From Planctomycetaceae bacterium (GTDB lineage Bacteria > Planctomycetota > Planctomycetia > Pirellulales > Pirellulaceae): a stretch of DNA of 50,720 nt. Each line of letters opens with the position of its first letter. Position 1 is the stretch's first letter. The stretch spans positions 1-50,720 of the forward strand of contig JACKHN010000039.1 of the NCBI GenBank assembly GCA_020638975.1, written 5' to 3'. Positions 1 through 8,702 of the stretch are shown here, piece by piece. The notes beneath the pieces were generated by a model, which saw only the letters and a program-made list of their open reading frames with translations, searched no databases and was not told the DNA's origin. Position numbers and translations under genes: made by a program.

Positions 1-204
1 TTCTCGCAAATCGCGGTAGGAATCTTGATTCCACAACGTCTTCCGTGCAGTGTCCAGCATCGACATCTTTTCGATTTCATCACTGCACCGGATATACCTC
101 ACGACCTCGCAGCCGTTGGTTTCCAAGAGACGAGCTTCGTCCATAAAGACTTGATCTTCACCACCCCGAATCCGGTAGTGGTTGTGGCAGAGGAGTGCTT
201 TCAT
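1..204 (-). CDS. glycosyltransferase, N-terminal fragment cut by window edge
   Basis: Only the first 68 codons are present; the rest lies to the left of position 1. The start ATG (202-204) overlaps the TGA of the upstream membrane protein as ATGA, which fixes the start and shows tight translational coupling. The N-terminus begins MKALLCHNHYRIRGGEDQVF, with the RGGED sequence soon after the first beta strand. This is typical of GT4-like glycosyltransferases of exopolysaccharide loci (GT-B fold, N-terminal Rossmann domain). It is followed by a helix (EARLLETNGCEVVRY) that also fits this family. It would transfer a sugar onto the growing repeat unit at the cytoplasmic face of the inner membrane. 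The donor and acceptor cannot be deduced because the nucleotide-binding C-terminal half is missing. Confidence 0.8.
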   Translation of the reverse strand, partial: MKALLCHNHYRIRGGEDQVFMDEARLLETNGCEVVRYIRCSDEIEKMSMLDTARKTLWNQDSYRDLRE

Positions 205-1508
205 GACTCACAGTCCCCTTCCACATCTTCGGTCGCTCGCTTTCTTGGTGCCGCGAGGGGAGCTGCCGCAAGTCCTAGCAGCAGATAGAAGGGAATGGCG
301 CCGTAGGGCGCTTCCAGCAGATTGTCGAACGAAGCCCAAATGTTAATCAGAATCCACACCTGCAATCCAAACGGCTGGCCGGTCTCTCGGAAAGTACGCC
401 ACAACAATGCGCCCAAACTGAATTGCAATAGAAGATAGATGACCAGCCCAATCCAACCAGTGTATCCCAAGGCGAACACGATTATCGAATGCGGCGTTCG
501 TAGCCCTTCCTCGACTCCCTCCGGATGAAGATCCCAAATTGGATATCCGTATGACAAGCCAAAGATCGCGGATGGAGGCGTTTCGTGCGTCAGGGTGACG
601 ATCTCTTCCCACCATTTCGTTCGCCAGGATACTGTCGAATTGAAGCGATCCGGATCTTTGATCAGGTCTCCAGCGAGTGCGGGACTAACTGCCGCTAGAG
701 CCCGACCCACAATCCCACGAACGGAGATCTCGCCACCCCGTCCCTCCGGCGCAGGAAGCTTGAAGTCGGTAACTAATCCAACAAACGTAAAAAGCCCCAC
801 AAAGACTAGGAACTTGGCTAACTTGCGAACATGTCCTGTTAGCACACTCCAGGTACCCACGCTCGTGACGAAGCCGAGCCACTCAGCACGAACCTGTACT
901 CCAACGAGTATGAACAGGTTCATCATTAATGGGATGATGGAGCGGCCTCCCATGCCTTCAAAGCACAGGACGCCTAGGATCGAAATCGCGGCTCCGGCTG
1001 GTTGGCTAAACAGTGGAATGCCTGTTTTCGCCGTGTCCACCAATCCCAGTGGCGAGAAGACGAGAATGTAGGCAAGGCCGTAGAATCCGTGAATCCACAC
1101 GAACCATCTTAAGAAGTTGCGGAGAAAAGCCGGGCGTCGTATTCCGACTTCAATACCGAGAAAGAAGAACAGCGGATACAGATGAAATGCAAGGCAACTG
1201 AAGGACACAAAGACGGCCTTCTGCGTCAACACGCCGCGTAGTACCTGCAAAAGACCGAACAGGATTGAGATAAGAACAGCCCAAGCGACACCGCTTAGCG
1301 GGTGACGCGATACCAGCGGCTGGATCCACCGCAACAGATATGTCCGAAACTGCCAGAACAGCACCGTACCCAAAGCAATCTCGCCGATGAAGACCGGCGA
1401 AACGCCAAGGTGCGCGAACCGGCGCGTCGTCGTGAGGTTTCCGATAACCATCACGGTAACGAGCCAAATAGGCCAGTTGCTCTGTACACGACCTCTCAAG
1501 CCATTCAT
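201..1508 (-). CDS. O-antigen ligase / Wzy-like polysaccharide polymerase membrane protein
   Basis: A 435-residue, very hydrophobic protein with roughly ten or more membrane segments. About residues 333-360 hold a TPHS sequence followed by a Gly-rich membrane helix (GYTGWIGLVIY). This matches the large periplasmic loop and following helix of the O-antigen ligase/Wzy_C family, where a conserved His precedes the helix. In this family the protein links or polymerises undecaprenyl-linked repeat units in the periplasm. Its place between a Wzx-type flippase and a glycosyltransferase favours the polymerase role over LPS ligation, but sequence alone cannot separate the two. The start ATG (1506-1508) overlaps the TGA of the flippase gene (ATGA), and its own TGA overlaps the next gene in the same way. 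Confidence 0.75.
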   Translation of the reverse strand: MNGLRGRVQSNWPIWLVTVMVIGNLTTTRRFAHLGVSPVFIGEIALGTVLFWQFRTYLLRWIQPLVSRHPLSGVAWAVLISILFGLLQVLRGVLTQKAVFVSFSCLAFHLYPLFFFLGIEVGIRRPAFLRNFLRWFVWIHGFYGLAYILVFSPLGLVDTAKTGIPLFSQPAGAAISILGVLCFEGMGGRSIIPLMMNLFILVGVQVRAEWLGFVTSVGTWSVLTGHVRKLAKFLVFVGLFTFVGLVTDFKLPAPEGRGGEISVRGIVGRALAAVSPALAGDLIKDPDRFNSTVSWRTKWWEEIVTLTHETPPSAIFGLSYGYPIWDLHPEGVEEGLRTPHSIIVFALGYTGWIGLVIYLLLQFSLGALLWRTFRETGQPFGLQVWILINIWASFDNLLEAPYGAIPFYLLLGLAAAPLAAPRKRATEDVEGDCES

Positions 1509-2875
1509 ACAGACACCACTCCTTGGCTCTCCGGTCGCTCGTTCTGCAGTCGCGTCACGCCTAGGAACGCGATGACCTGTACAATCGCGGAGACGAGTTT
1601 ACCGCTCGAATAGCCGATTGCTGCACCATCAATTCCGAGCAATGGTGTCAAAGCCGCCGTGAGACTCACCGTAGCGACCAGTCCCGTGATACATGCCATG
1701 AAGCAAAGATTAGGCCGACCGATCGACCACAGCCCTGTGTAACTTGGCATGCCGACGGCTTCTGCAAAGATGCCTAAGGCGAGAATGAGAACACAAGCCC
1801 GATAGCCGCTGAAGTCGCTACCGTAGGCAACGGTGATTAATTGTTCTCCGCCCACCATCAAGAATATCGTGAAGAACAACATCGAGACGCCAACAATCGC
1901 TGTTGTCTTGAATACGAATCGACGAACTTCAACGATTCCCTGAATTGCGTAAGTCGAAGCAAGATCCGGAGCCAGTACATTGCTGAGACCAATCAGCACG
2001 GGATTCGCTAGGACAACAATCGTCGCGTATGCAACGAAGATGCCAGTTGCCGTCGCGTCCAGCCACATCGCAACCATCCACGGGACGACATAGCTGCGCG
2101 CCATGAGTGCGGTTTCACTGGCAAACACCCAACGACCAAACGTCCAATGCGGTCGCAGTTCGCGGCGAGCAAGTCGCAAGCTGAATCGGAATCGCTTTGC
2201 ATCTTGCAACAGCCAGATTGCGCTCACGAGACCGTAAGTTGCACCCATGACCAAGTAGGCATTCGCCGCCGAGAGGTGTCCGATGAGCGCCAAGCCAACA
2301 AGACCGCCGATAAACGCAAGTGCCGCGCCTAAGTCGAGGAACAACACTCGTCCGGTGTTCAGGCTCGCAAACCCAAAACGTCGCGAAAACTCCCAGAAAA
2401 GGACCGCTGGTGTGGCAATCGCGATCGCAGAGAATACTTCTGCTAGTTCCGACGGCCCGAAATAAATTGTCCGCGTTAAGGAGGCAAGGCCCACGGCGAT
2501 TGACGCCAATAAGGCCAGGACGATGTACTGCAAAAACACACTGCCCGCGTAGAACTGGCCTCGTCTTCGCTTCTTTCCTGGGGCGAATACGGTATAGGGA
2601 AGTGTCACCCAAGCATTCTGAGCACATGCGATGAGCACCACCAACGTGAACCCCAGGCCATACACACCCAACTGGTCTGCTCCGCATATGCGTCCAAGAA
2701 GTATCGTGGCGACGAACCGTGAACCGCTCACAAGTGCTTGATCAGCCAAACCGATACCGCCACGCATCGCGCGCGGCCCGATGCGACGTCGCATGTCGTC
2801 ATGCCAACGCTCCACGGATGTCTTACGCGTCTCGGGTACCGTCGTATCCGGCGCAGTTGCCGTACTCAAAGTCAT
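1505..2875 (-). CDS. Wzx-type polysaccharide flippase
   Basis: A 456-residue polytopic membrane protein with about 12 to 14 hydrophobic segments after a charged cytoplasmic N-terminus of about 40 residues. The first segment (ADQALVSGSRFVATILLGRI followed by GADQLGVYGLGF) has the layout of the MATE-like MOP superfamily of oligosaccharide flippases: an early helix, then a short G-x-Y-G-L turn. Such proteins move undecaprenyl-linked repeat units across the inner membrane to the polymerase. The next gene overlaps by ATGA, and the upstream deacetylase stop lies only 3 nt before this ATG, so it belongs to the same transcript. The extended N-terminus (about 40 residues, many Thr and Arg) is longer than usual. 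The substrate is unknown. Confidence 0.82.
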   Translation of the reverse strand: MTLSTATAPDTTVPETRKTSVERWHDDMRRRIGPRAMRGGIGLADQALVSGSRFVATILLGRICGADQLGVYGLGFTLVVLIACAQNAWVTLPYTVFAPGKKRRRGQFYAGSVFLQYIVLALLASIAVGLASLTRTIYFGPSELAEVFSAIAIATPAVLFWEFSRRFGFASLNTGRVLFLDLGAALAFIGGLVGLALIGHLSAANAYLVMGATYGLVSAIWLLQDAKRFRFSLRLARRELRPHWTFGRWVFASETALMARSYVVPWMVAMWLDATATGIFVAYATIVVLANPVLIGLSNVLAPDLASTYAIQGIVEVRRFVFKTTAIVGVSMLFFTIFLMVGGEQLITVAYGSDFSGYRACVLILALGIFAEAVGMPSYTGLWSIGRPNLCFMACITGLVATVSLTAALTPLLGIDGAAIGYSSGKLVSAIVQVIAFLGVTRLQNERPESQGVVSV

Positions 2876-2878
2876 GTG

Positions 2879-3754
2879 CTACCTGCCCGTTGCCATGAAC
2901 AAATCTTGCAATTTCGGAGCCCAACTGTACCAACCTGCCAGTTTCGCTTGCAGCGTCGTCGGAGTGTCCCACTCATAAACATTACACCGGCCCCAACTGA
3001 ACGAGTCACCGCTCGCTAGGTTTCGGTCGCACTCGGTCGTCAATGCACATCGAACGCCAACACGACGCGCGGCTTCTGTCAACTCGCCGCCAGCGTAGCC
3101 CTCGGCGATTCGACCGTAAGGAAATGCAAACGTAACGCGGTCAATTGCGAAGGACTCACGCAGTAGACGCAGGTTTTCTTGGAGGTCATTGGCGAATCTC
3201 TCTGGCTGTCCTCGGAAATCGTCATGCGTGTGCGTGTGTGCCCCTAGTTCGACGAGTCCGGTGGAAAGCATCTCGCGGCATTGCTCATGCGACAGCGGGC
3301 GATAGGAATGTAAGGGGACGCAGTCTCGAAACTCCGTTCCCCAGGGATCGAATGGAAACGGATCATTGCTGCCGAGATAAGCCGTGTTCAGGAAAATTGT
3401 CGAAGGAATCTTTAACTCTTGCAGGACCGGCCAGGCATTCAGATAGACGTTCTCAAAACCGTCATCGAAGGTGACGATGGTCGTCTGCTCGGGAATCGGG
3501 TTCCCTGCAGTCACACAGTCGAGTATGTCTTGCAACTTGCAAAATTCGTGACCAGATTCGCGCAGCCCTTCCAATTGAGACCGAAACGTCGCTGGCGTGA
3601 CATTGATATCGGGTTCGCGCACATCTTGGATGATCGGACTGATGCGGTGATAAAGAAGGATGCCCACAGTCTCTCGTGGCGAGCGCGGAGCGAACCGGTG
3701 TAGCCAAGCGCTCGCTTGCCCCGAGGACAGTTTGATTAGATCTTTCGAGTTCAT
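2879..3754 (-). CDS. polysaccharide deacetylase family protein (NodB fold)
   Basis: A 291-residue carbohydrate esterase 4 type protein. Seen in the sequence: GILLYHRIS at about 31-39, metal/catalytic motif TFDDGF at 95-100 (D97, D98), HTHTH at 173-177 supplying the two zinc-binding histidines in an HxxxH spacing, and FAFPYG at 209-214. All expected catalytic elements are present. No clear signal peptide is visible, so it may act in the cytoplasm on a lipid-linked precursor, or be exported by an unrecognised route. The ATG at 3752-3754 is preferred over the in-frame GTG immediately before it, because a GGAG lies at good spacing upstream of the ATG. It probably removes N- or O-acetyl groups from the polysaccharide made by this operon. 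Confidence 0.85.
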   Translation of the reverse strand: MNSKDLIKLSSGQASAWLHRFAPRSPRETVGILLYHRISPIIQDVREPDINVTPATFRSQLEGLRESGHEFCKLQDILDCVTAGNPIPEQTTIVTFDDGFENVYLNAWPVLQELKIPSTIFLNTAYLGSNDPFPFDPWGTEFRDCVPLHSYRPLSHEQCREMLSTGLVELGAHTHTHDDFRGQPERFANDLQENLRLLRESFAIDRVTFAFPYGRIAEGYAGGELTEAARRVGVRCALTTECDRNLASGDSFSWGRCNVYEWDTPTTLQAKLAGWYSWAPKLQDLFMATGR

Positions 3755-3770
3755 CACGGATTCTCCGGCA

Positions 3771-5108
3771 TCACATCAACGTCTCGGTCATGCTCGGCTG
3801 TTCACTTTCAACGCGACCGTCCCAGTCGAATTGGTCGCCAAGAACCTGCCGGTAGTAGTCTCGCATCCGCTTGCCCTGCTCAGACCACGCATAGTCAGCT
3901 GCTCGTCGCAATGCACCGGCTGACAACTGCTTCAGCAACGACTCGTCTTCCAAGATCGCGACGATTGCGTCGCGATACTGTTTCGACATCTCCGAAGGAG
4001 CCGCGACAGCGACCTTCATTCCGCACTCCGGCGTGACAATGCCCCCAACGCCCTGATGATCAGCGGCGAGGACGGGGACGCCGCTGGCGAGCGCTTCCAA
4101 GACCACCGTGCCTGTCGTATCACGGAGACTAGTAAAGACGAACACATCGGCCCAACTGTAGTGGGACTGCATCTCTAGATCTTGGACTCGTCCGACCCAT
4201 TCAACACGATCGGCGACTCCTAGTCGCTCGGCAATACGCTGCCAACGTTTACGCTGCGGACCGTCGCCGATGACGCGAAGCCGTACATGCGCAGAACTCG
4301 GCAACATCGCGAGGGCTTCCAGAAGCAGCGGCAAGGCTTTGAAGGCGTGGAGATTGCCGACCCACAATACTCGCAAGGGCTCTTTGACGTCGGTCGCACT
4401 TGTTCGTTGCCGAATTCTCGTGGGACCAATATTTGGGCTGCCGATCTCGCAAAGTACGGGAACTCGCTTCCCAAACATGCGTTCAATGTCCGCCTGGTTC
4501 GTCGCATTGGCGGCAAGCAGAACGTTGGCGAGTTTTGCCGCGCGACGTACTCGCCAGCTGAACCGCAACTGGAGTGAATTTGCCACCGAGCGGACAGTCT
4601 CTTGAATCCCACCCCACATTCCTGCCTGACCAATCGCTATCCAGGGATGGTTCTGTGTCCCACCGATTGGCCCCCATACCAACGGAACGTTCAACGAGCC
4701 GAGTTTTCCAGGTTCACGATAGCCACAAAGATTCGATTGATGGACGAGGTCGAAGTTCACTTCCTTGTGTAAAGCGGCGGCGACTTGAAATGCTCGACGA
4801 TGCCAGAGTCGGTAGGCCAGATAATAGAAGCCAGGAATTCTCGACAGAATCTGCTCAAAGCGACTCTTGCACACGAATCGAAAATTCAATCCATCGATTG
4901 CTCCAACGTTTTCAAGATGGCCTAGAACTTGGTGTTCGAACTCCACGCCTTCACAGATTACCCAGATATCGCTGTACCTCGCTGCCTCGACAGCGCGATG
5001 CCAGCCGACGCCCGGTTCGGAGCCACGCCAGGGGCTGCACGCGTACGCAAGTTGGAGCACTCGCGCCCGCCGTCGTTCTGTTATCGGTTTGCCCCTATCG
5101 CCTTTCAA
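3771..5108 (-). CDS. GT4-family glycosyltransferase
   Basis: A 445-residue GT-B glycosyltransferase. The N-terminal Rossmann half begins RVLQLAYACSPWRGSEPGVGWH, where the GSEPGVGW acceptor-side loop is characteristic of GT4 enzymes. The C-terminal half contains RVLWVGNLHAFKALPLLLEA, RLRVIGDGPQRKRW and the donor-binding stretch VVLEALASGVPVLAAD with the Ex7E arrangement. These match Glycos_transf_1. The enzyme would add one sugar from a nucleotide donor to the lipid-linked repeat unit at the inner membrane. The start is TTG at 5106-5108, supported by a GGAG about 7 nt upstream; no ATG is available near the family N-terminus. It lies 16 nt before the deacetylase gene and follows the acetyltransferase gene, consistent with one operon. 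Confidence 0.88.
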   Translation of the reverse strand: MKGDRGKPITERRRARVLQLAYACSPWRGSEPGVGWHRAVEAARYSDIWVICEGVEFEHQVLGHLENVGAIDGLNFRFVCKSRFEQILSRIPGFYYLAYRLWHRRAFQVAAALHKEVNFDLVHQSNLCGYREPGKLGSLNVPLVWGPIGGTQNHPWIAIGQAGMWGGIQETVRSVANSLQLRFSWRVRRAAKLANVLLAANATNQADIERMFGKRVPVLCEIGSPNIGPTRIRQRTSATDVKEPLRVLWVGNLHAFKALPLLLEALAMLPSSAHVRLRVIGDGPQRKRWQRIAERLGVADRVEWVGRVQDLEMQSHYSWADVFVFTSLRDTTGTVVLEALASGVPVLAADHQGVGGIVTPECGMKVAVAAPSEMSKQYRDAIVAILEDESLLKQLSAGALRRAADYAWSEQGKRMRDYYRQVLGDQFDWDGRVESEQPSMTETLM

Positions 5109-5125
5109 CGCTTCACTCCGACTTC

Positions 5126-6196
5126 TTAGTAGTGTTTACCCATCAGCCAACGAACATTCGACACCAGTCGATTCGCGCGGTGTGCCAGAGGGCGTAGACG
5201 CGACTCGCGGAGCCAGTTGCGGGCCTGATGCCATTGCTGCCAGACAGCACGAACTGCCGGGTCCGTGTCGATAATTCCCTCGTAGACGATCGTCGTATCT
5301 GACATCAACCGCTTCTTGTAACCTGTCGCCCCCTTACCGAGGTCGAGCCGTGTGATTCCTCGCGAGGCCAACTCATGTAGCATTTTGTGAATGAGGACCA
5401 TGCCAGGAGAGTAACTCGCGTAGCTTCGATCAAACGCCATGAACCAACCGTGAGCGTGTTCATGCGAACGAAGCAATACGTTGATCGCGATCAGTTTTGT
5501 GTTTGAACGGAGCCCCCAGAGCAAAGCACCACATGCCTCGCTACCCTGAGTTACTGCGTTCGTGAGGAGTTGTGCAGGCCAGCCAAATTTAAACAAATCC
5601 GCAACGTGAGTACGTTGGCATTGAGCGGATTTCCACTTGATCAGTTCGGCGACGGCATCGGCATTACTTATCAGTTCACACTTCACCGGGCCGTGCTCTC
5701 GCTCCAGTTTTCTCTGTTTGCGTGATATGTCGTAAAACGGTTTCGATCCATTCGCATTCTTTGCGGCAAGGTAGGCCTCAAAACCGTTACTGAGATCGAT
5801 AAACGGGCACTGCGCGGTGACCGTACGAAAGGGCTTGATCTCACTTTGGTTCTCGATCCAGTAGTCGAAAACGATGCGGCGAAGATCTGCTGCCCTCAGC
5901 AACTCGATACCATTCCAACGGCAGTCTGGTTCGGCGACTACCGCTTGGCATAACGAAAGCGGATTTCCCGCCGAATGCCCAGCGAAACCGCTGTGTTCGT
6001 ACGGAAAGAAGCCGACTGTGGAATCACCCTCCTTGAGTACGACGACGCGAATGTCGTCGCGCAGTTCGCTTAACCATTGAACAAACTCAGGTCGCAAAAA
6101 CGCACTCGCATAGCGACGATCCGCTCGTTGCAACTCCGCCCACTTGGCGAGGTCGCCCGTGGTCAGGTCGTTCATGTTGTGCGACTCGTATCTCAT
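5126..6196 (-). CDS. GNAT-like acetyltransferase, CelD/BcsL (FemAB-like) type
   Basis: About 356 residues. The pattern fits the Acetyltransf_6 (CelD/BcsL) family common in exopolysaccharide loci: an N-terminal GNAT-like half with VGFFPYEH, then an FYDISRKQRKLEREHG stretch in the middle. The C-terminal GNAT half carries AINVLLRSHEHAHGWFMAFDRSYASYSPG followed by GITRLDLGKGATGYKKRL. The YSPG and D-x-G-x-G-x-x-x-YK positions are the usual acyl-CoA and substrate-site landmarks. Such enzymes are thought to acylate sugars or precursors in the cytoplasm. Several starts are possible (GTG 6214, ATG 6196, ATG 6175); none has a strong ribosome-binding site and ATG 6196 is chosen. A 126-nt gap separates it from the CpsD-like gene, the largest gap in the operon. 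Confidence 0.78.
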   Translation of the reverse strand: MRYESHNMNDLTTGDLAKWAELQRADRRYASAFLRPEFVQWLSELRDDIRVVVLKEGDSTVGFFPYEHSGFAGHSAGNPLSLCQAVVAEPDCRWNGIELLRAADLRRIVFDYWIENQSEIKPFRTVTAQCPFIDLSNGFEAYLAAKNANGSKPFYDISRKQRKLEREHGPVKCELISNADAVAELIKWKSAQCQRTHVADLFKFGWPAQLLTNAVTQGSEACGALLWGLRSNTKLIAINVLLRSHEHAHGWFMAFDRSYASYSPGMVLIHKMLHELASRGITRLDLGKGATGYKKRLMSDTTIVYEGIIDTDPAVRAVWQQWHQARNWLRESRLRPLAHRANRLVSNVRWLMGKHY

Positions 6197-6322
6197 CGAA
6201 ACTAACTCAATCACTCGCTGGTGTCACAAACAGTGCCTCGGTAGGAGGAATCTCCTGCCAGTCCCACGACGGTCGGGCCAAGAGACCTGTGCTACAACAG
6301 GCCGATTGGCGATGTGCCTTGG

Positions 6323-7015
6323 CTAGATCCTTCGATAGATCCAGCCGGGAATATGCTTTCTTCGTTTGTTCAGAACGATGCCACTCAATTCGACCCCAAC
6401 GCGAGACAACTGGCCCTTAGCACGCGCGACGGCCTGGCGTCGTGTCCGTTCTGCTTCGACGACCAAGAGGAGACGATCGATCCCTTGTAATGACATGACT
6501 TCAGAGAGCAACTCAGGGACCGGGGGCAGATCAACGATCACGAGTCCGCATCCTCTGGCCGCGTCTTGGAGCAGCTTGCACCAGGCGTGCTCTTCGTTGG
6601 TGTTCTTTGACTGGCGAGATGCGACACCAGGTCCAAGAACGCAAAGGTTGTGGACTCGTGTGGGGAAAACACAGTCGCTGAGCGTCTGCTCGCCGTAAAC
6701 AATCTCGTTAATGCCGGACGATGCCGGTGCTCCAAAGACGTTGAGAAGATCGGGAGAATTCGCGTTACAATCGATTAGCAATATCGGTCGATTCGCAATC
6801 TCGGCCGCACTGACGCCGAGATTGGCTGCGATCGTGGTAACACCGGATCGGTGAGCTGCGCTCGTCAGGCCTATTACCGGTGCCGTCGTTTCTGAAGGCC
6901 AACGACTTAGCAGCTCGCGAACAAGTCCGTGATAGGGGCTGACAACAGGGACCGTGTAACGCATTGCGAATGGCACATTCGGGGCGTCTCGTCGATTGTC
7001 TTGATATTCCACCAT
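6323..7015 (-). CDS. CpsD/CapB-like polysaccharide ATPase with altered Walker A
   Basis: A 230-residue P-loop protein of the BY-kinase/ParA-like group, paired with the upstream GumC/Wzz gene. Walker A' (ILLIDCN, D82) and Walker B (LVIVDLPP, D162) are intact. The Walker A segment reads SAAHRSGVTT at 52-61, so the lysine of GKST is a valine (V59). The C-terminus has a single Tyr (GWIYRRI) and no tyrosine cluster. In tyrosine autokinases both the lysine and the Tyr cluster are needed, so this is more likely a non-kinase regulatory partner of the chain-length protein. Start: an in-frame GTG at 7030 overlaps the TAG of the upstream gene, but the ATG at 7015 has AGGAG about 8 nt upstream and is preferred. 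The GTG itself lies beside that ribosome-binding site. Confidence 0.8.
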   Translation of the reverse strand: MVEYQDNRRDAPNVPFAMRYTVPVVSPYHGLVRELLSRWPSETTAPVIGLTSAAHRSGVTTIAANLGVSAAEIANRPILLIDCNANSPDLLNVFGAPASSGINEIVYGEQTLSDCVFPTRVHNLCVLGPGVASRQSKNTNEEHAWCKLLQDAARGCGLVIVDLPPVPELLSEVMSLQGIDRLLLVVEAERTRRQAVARAKGQLSRVGVELSGIVLNKRRKHIPGWIYRRI

Positions 7016-7029
7016 AAACAGTCTCCTCA

Positions 7030-8463
7030 CTACCCCAGCGTAAAGCCGTGCGATCGCGATCGCGGAACCGACAGCACCACAGGCACGTTCAGAGTCGCCT
7101 CCAAGTCTTCGGGAATTTGGAATGTATCGTCGAAGTACTCGCTGACAAGCGTTGCGACCAGTGCAGCAAAGACCGCTGCACAGACGCCGAGAATTAGTAT
7201 CACCGCATCGCTGAGTCCCGCCGGTTTTGGACGAAACGTCGGGTACTGCGAGATATTCACGTTCGAAATACGCCCGTCCTCGAGAGCACCATTGATTCGC
7301 GCCTGCTCTCTATTGTCTTGGTACTTTATGTAGTTCGATTCGATGGCCGCGACTTCTTGCTCCAAGGATCGCATGCTGATTTCGTCATCGTTCAGCTTCA
7401 GAAGCGTTTGCTTCTCGGCATCGTATTGTCGTAGAAGTTCCTCGGCGCTAGCGCGAAGTGCTAAGCCATTGCTTTCCTCGGAGGCAAACTCTTGATGAGC
7501 CAGCAGCCTCTTGGACTGCTCGACTTGGTCCTTCACGGCCACAACACGAGGGTGCGTCGGTGACAGATTGGCGATTAACTCTCCTTCGAGAATTTGCAGC
7601 TTGTACAACTCACCCTTCATGCTCGCAACTGCCTGTTCGGATACTTCCCCGACTTGATGGTTTTCGATTCCCGGGTAGGCACGACGAAGCACCTTCAATT
7701 TAGAGTCCGATCCGGCGATCGCAGCTTGGGTGCTGGTGATGCTATGCTCAAGTGACGACAACTGCTGCTCAATTTGGCGCTTTTCATCATCGATTGATGT
7801 CACACCAATCAAGTTTTTTGCCAGTCGTAATCGCTCCTTAGCATCTTCCAACTTCAGCTTCAATTTCGTCGCTTGTTCGTCGAAGAACTCAAACGAACCT
7901 TCCGTACGGTTGAGCTGCATGTGGTGGGTCTTGAAGGCCGCAAAGTAGATTTCCAGGATTTGTTGGGCGAGTTCCGGCGACTTCGCCTTGCACGAAACCG
8001 TCAACACATTTGAATTTTTGCCTGGGTCGTAAGTTAGAGATTTCTTGAGTTTGATAAGCGCCTTGTCCCAAATCAGATCATCAATGTAGGACGCGTCAGG
8101 TGCTACCGGTTGGATGAGCGAACGGTCCTGCTCAAGGATGGCAATGGGCCCCAACTGCTTGAGAACCGCTTCGAGCAATTCATGACTCTTCAGAATCTCG
8201 AGCGCCGAGTTCAACTCTCGCTCCCTTGATTCCGTGAGCGAAACAATCTGTCCAACCGTCGCGGTTGGGTCAAGCGAAACGCTAGAACGCCCGATGCGTA
8301 AGAACAGCTTGCCTTCGGAGACATAAGTCTTCGGGAACAGGAATACGGCTGCCAAAGCAGCACAAACAACCAGCACAAAAATGCTGGTGGAAAGCCATAT
8401 ATGTCGGAACCCAATCCGGGCGACGTCCCGCAGCGAGATTGGTTTTTCGTTGTCACTAAACAT
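7030..8463 (-). CDS. GumC/Wzz-family polysaccharide co-polymerase (chain-length determinant)
   Basis: A 477-residue inner-membrane protein with the classic polysaccharide co-polymerase layout. A short cytoplasmic N-terminus is followed by TM1 (about 23-43, ending FPKTYVSEGKLFLRIG), a long periplasmic region rich in predicted coiled coil (about 170-380, heptad-like Leu/Glu/Lys/Gln), and TM2 near 417-440. The segment before TM2, QYPTFRPKPAGL, has the Pro-rich motif of this family. It sets the length of, or escorts, the polysaccharide made by the downstream Wzx/Wzy genes, and interacts with the CpsD-like ATPase encoded next. It is the first gene of the minus-strand operon; the promoter should lie in 8464-8641. 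The ATG at 8461-8463 has no clear Shine-Dalgarno sequence. Confidence 0.88.
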   Translation of the reverse strand: MFSDNEKPISLRDVARIGFRHIWLSTSIFVLVVCAALAAVFLFPKTYVSEGKLFLRIGRSSVSLDPTATVGQIVSLTESRERELNSALEILKSHELLEAVLKQLGPIAILEQDRSLIQPVAPDASYIDDLIWDKALIKLKKSLTYDPGKNSNVLTVSCKAKSPELAQQILEIYFAAFKTHHMQLNRTEGSFEFFDEQATKLKLKLEDAKERLRLAKNLIGVTSIDDEKRQIEQQLSSLEHSITSTQAAIAGSDSKLKVLRRAYPGIENHQVGEVSEQAVASMKGELYKLQILEGELIANLSPTHPRVVAVKDQVEQSKRLLAHQEFASEESNGLALRASAEELLRQYDAEKQTLLKLNDDEISMRSLEQEVAAIESNYIKYQDNREQARINGALEDGRISNVNISQYPTFRPKPAGLSDAVILILGVCAAVFAALVATLVSEYFDDTFQIPEDLEATLNVPVVLSVPRSRSHGFTLG

Positions 8464-8641
8464 TGGATGTGCAGTCCGAGCACCAAGGTAAAAGGCTCTC
8501 CAAGGCGCAGAATGTGCGCCTACCCGGATAAAGTATAGGCCACAGATTGCGACCGGGAGCGATCAGAAAACTGAAGCTAAGTGCTGTTGCCACAAGTGGT
8601 TCTGCACAACAAACACGTGGTCCATCCAGCTCCGGAAAGAC

Positions 8642-8669
8642 CACGGGCCGGGTTGCGACCCGGCCCGTG
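8642..8669 (-). terminator. GC-rich hairpin, probable terminator of the metalloprotease gene
   Basis: A perfect 12-bp inverted repeat (8642-8653 with 8658-8669) encloses a 4-nt TGCG loop. It lies 33 nt past the stop of the metalloprotease gene. On the minus strand the hairpin is followed by GTCTTTCC, a weak T-run, so it is either a low-U intrinsic terminator or an mRNA 3'-end stabiliser. It separates this gene from the exopolysaccharide operon promoter region. Confidence 0.6.
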
Positions 8670-8702
8670 ATTCAAGGTTGGACTAAAATTGGCGACGTGC
8701 AC

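Noticed and set aside
6323..7030. GTG at 7030 as start of the CpsD-like gene
   Set aside because: The ATG at 7015 has AGGAG at ideal spacing, and the GTG lies beside that site.
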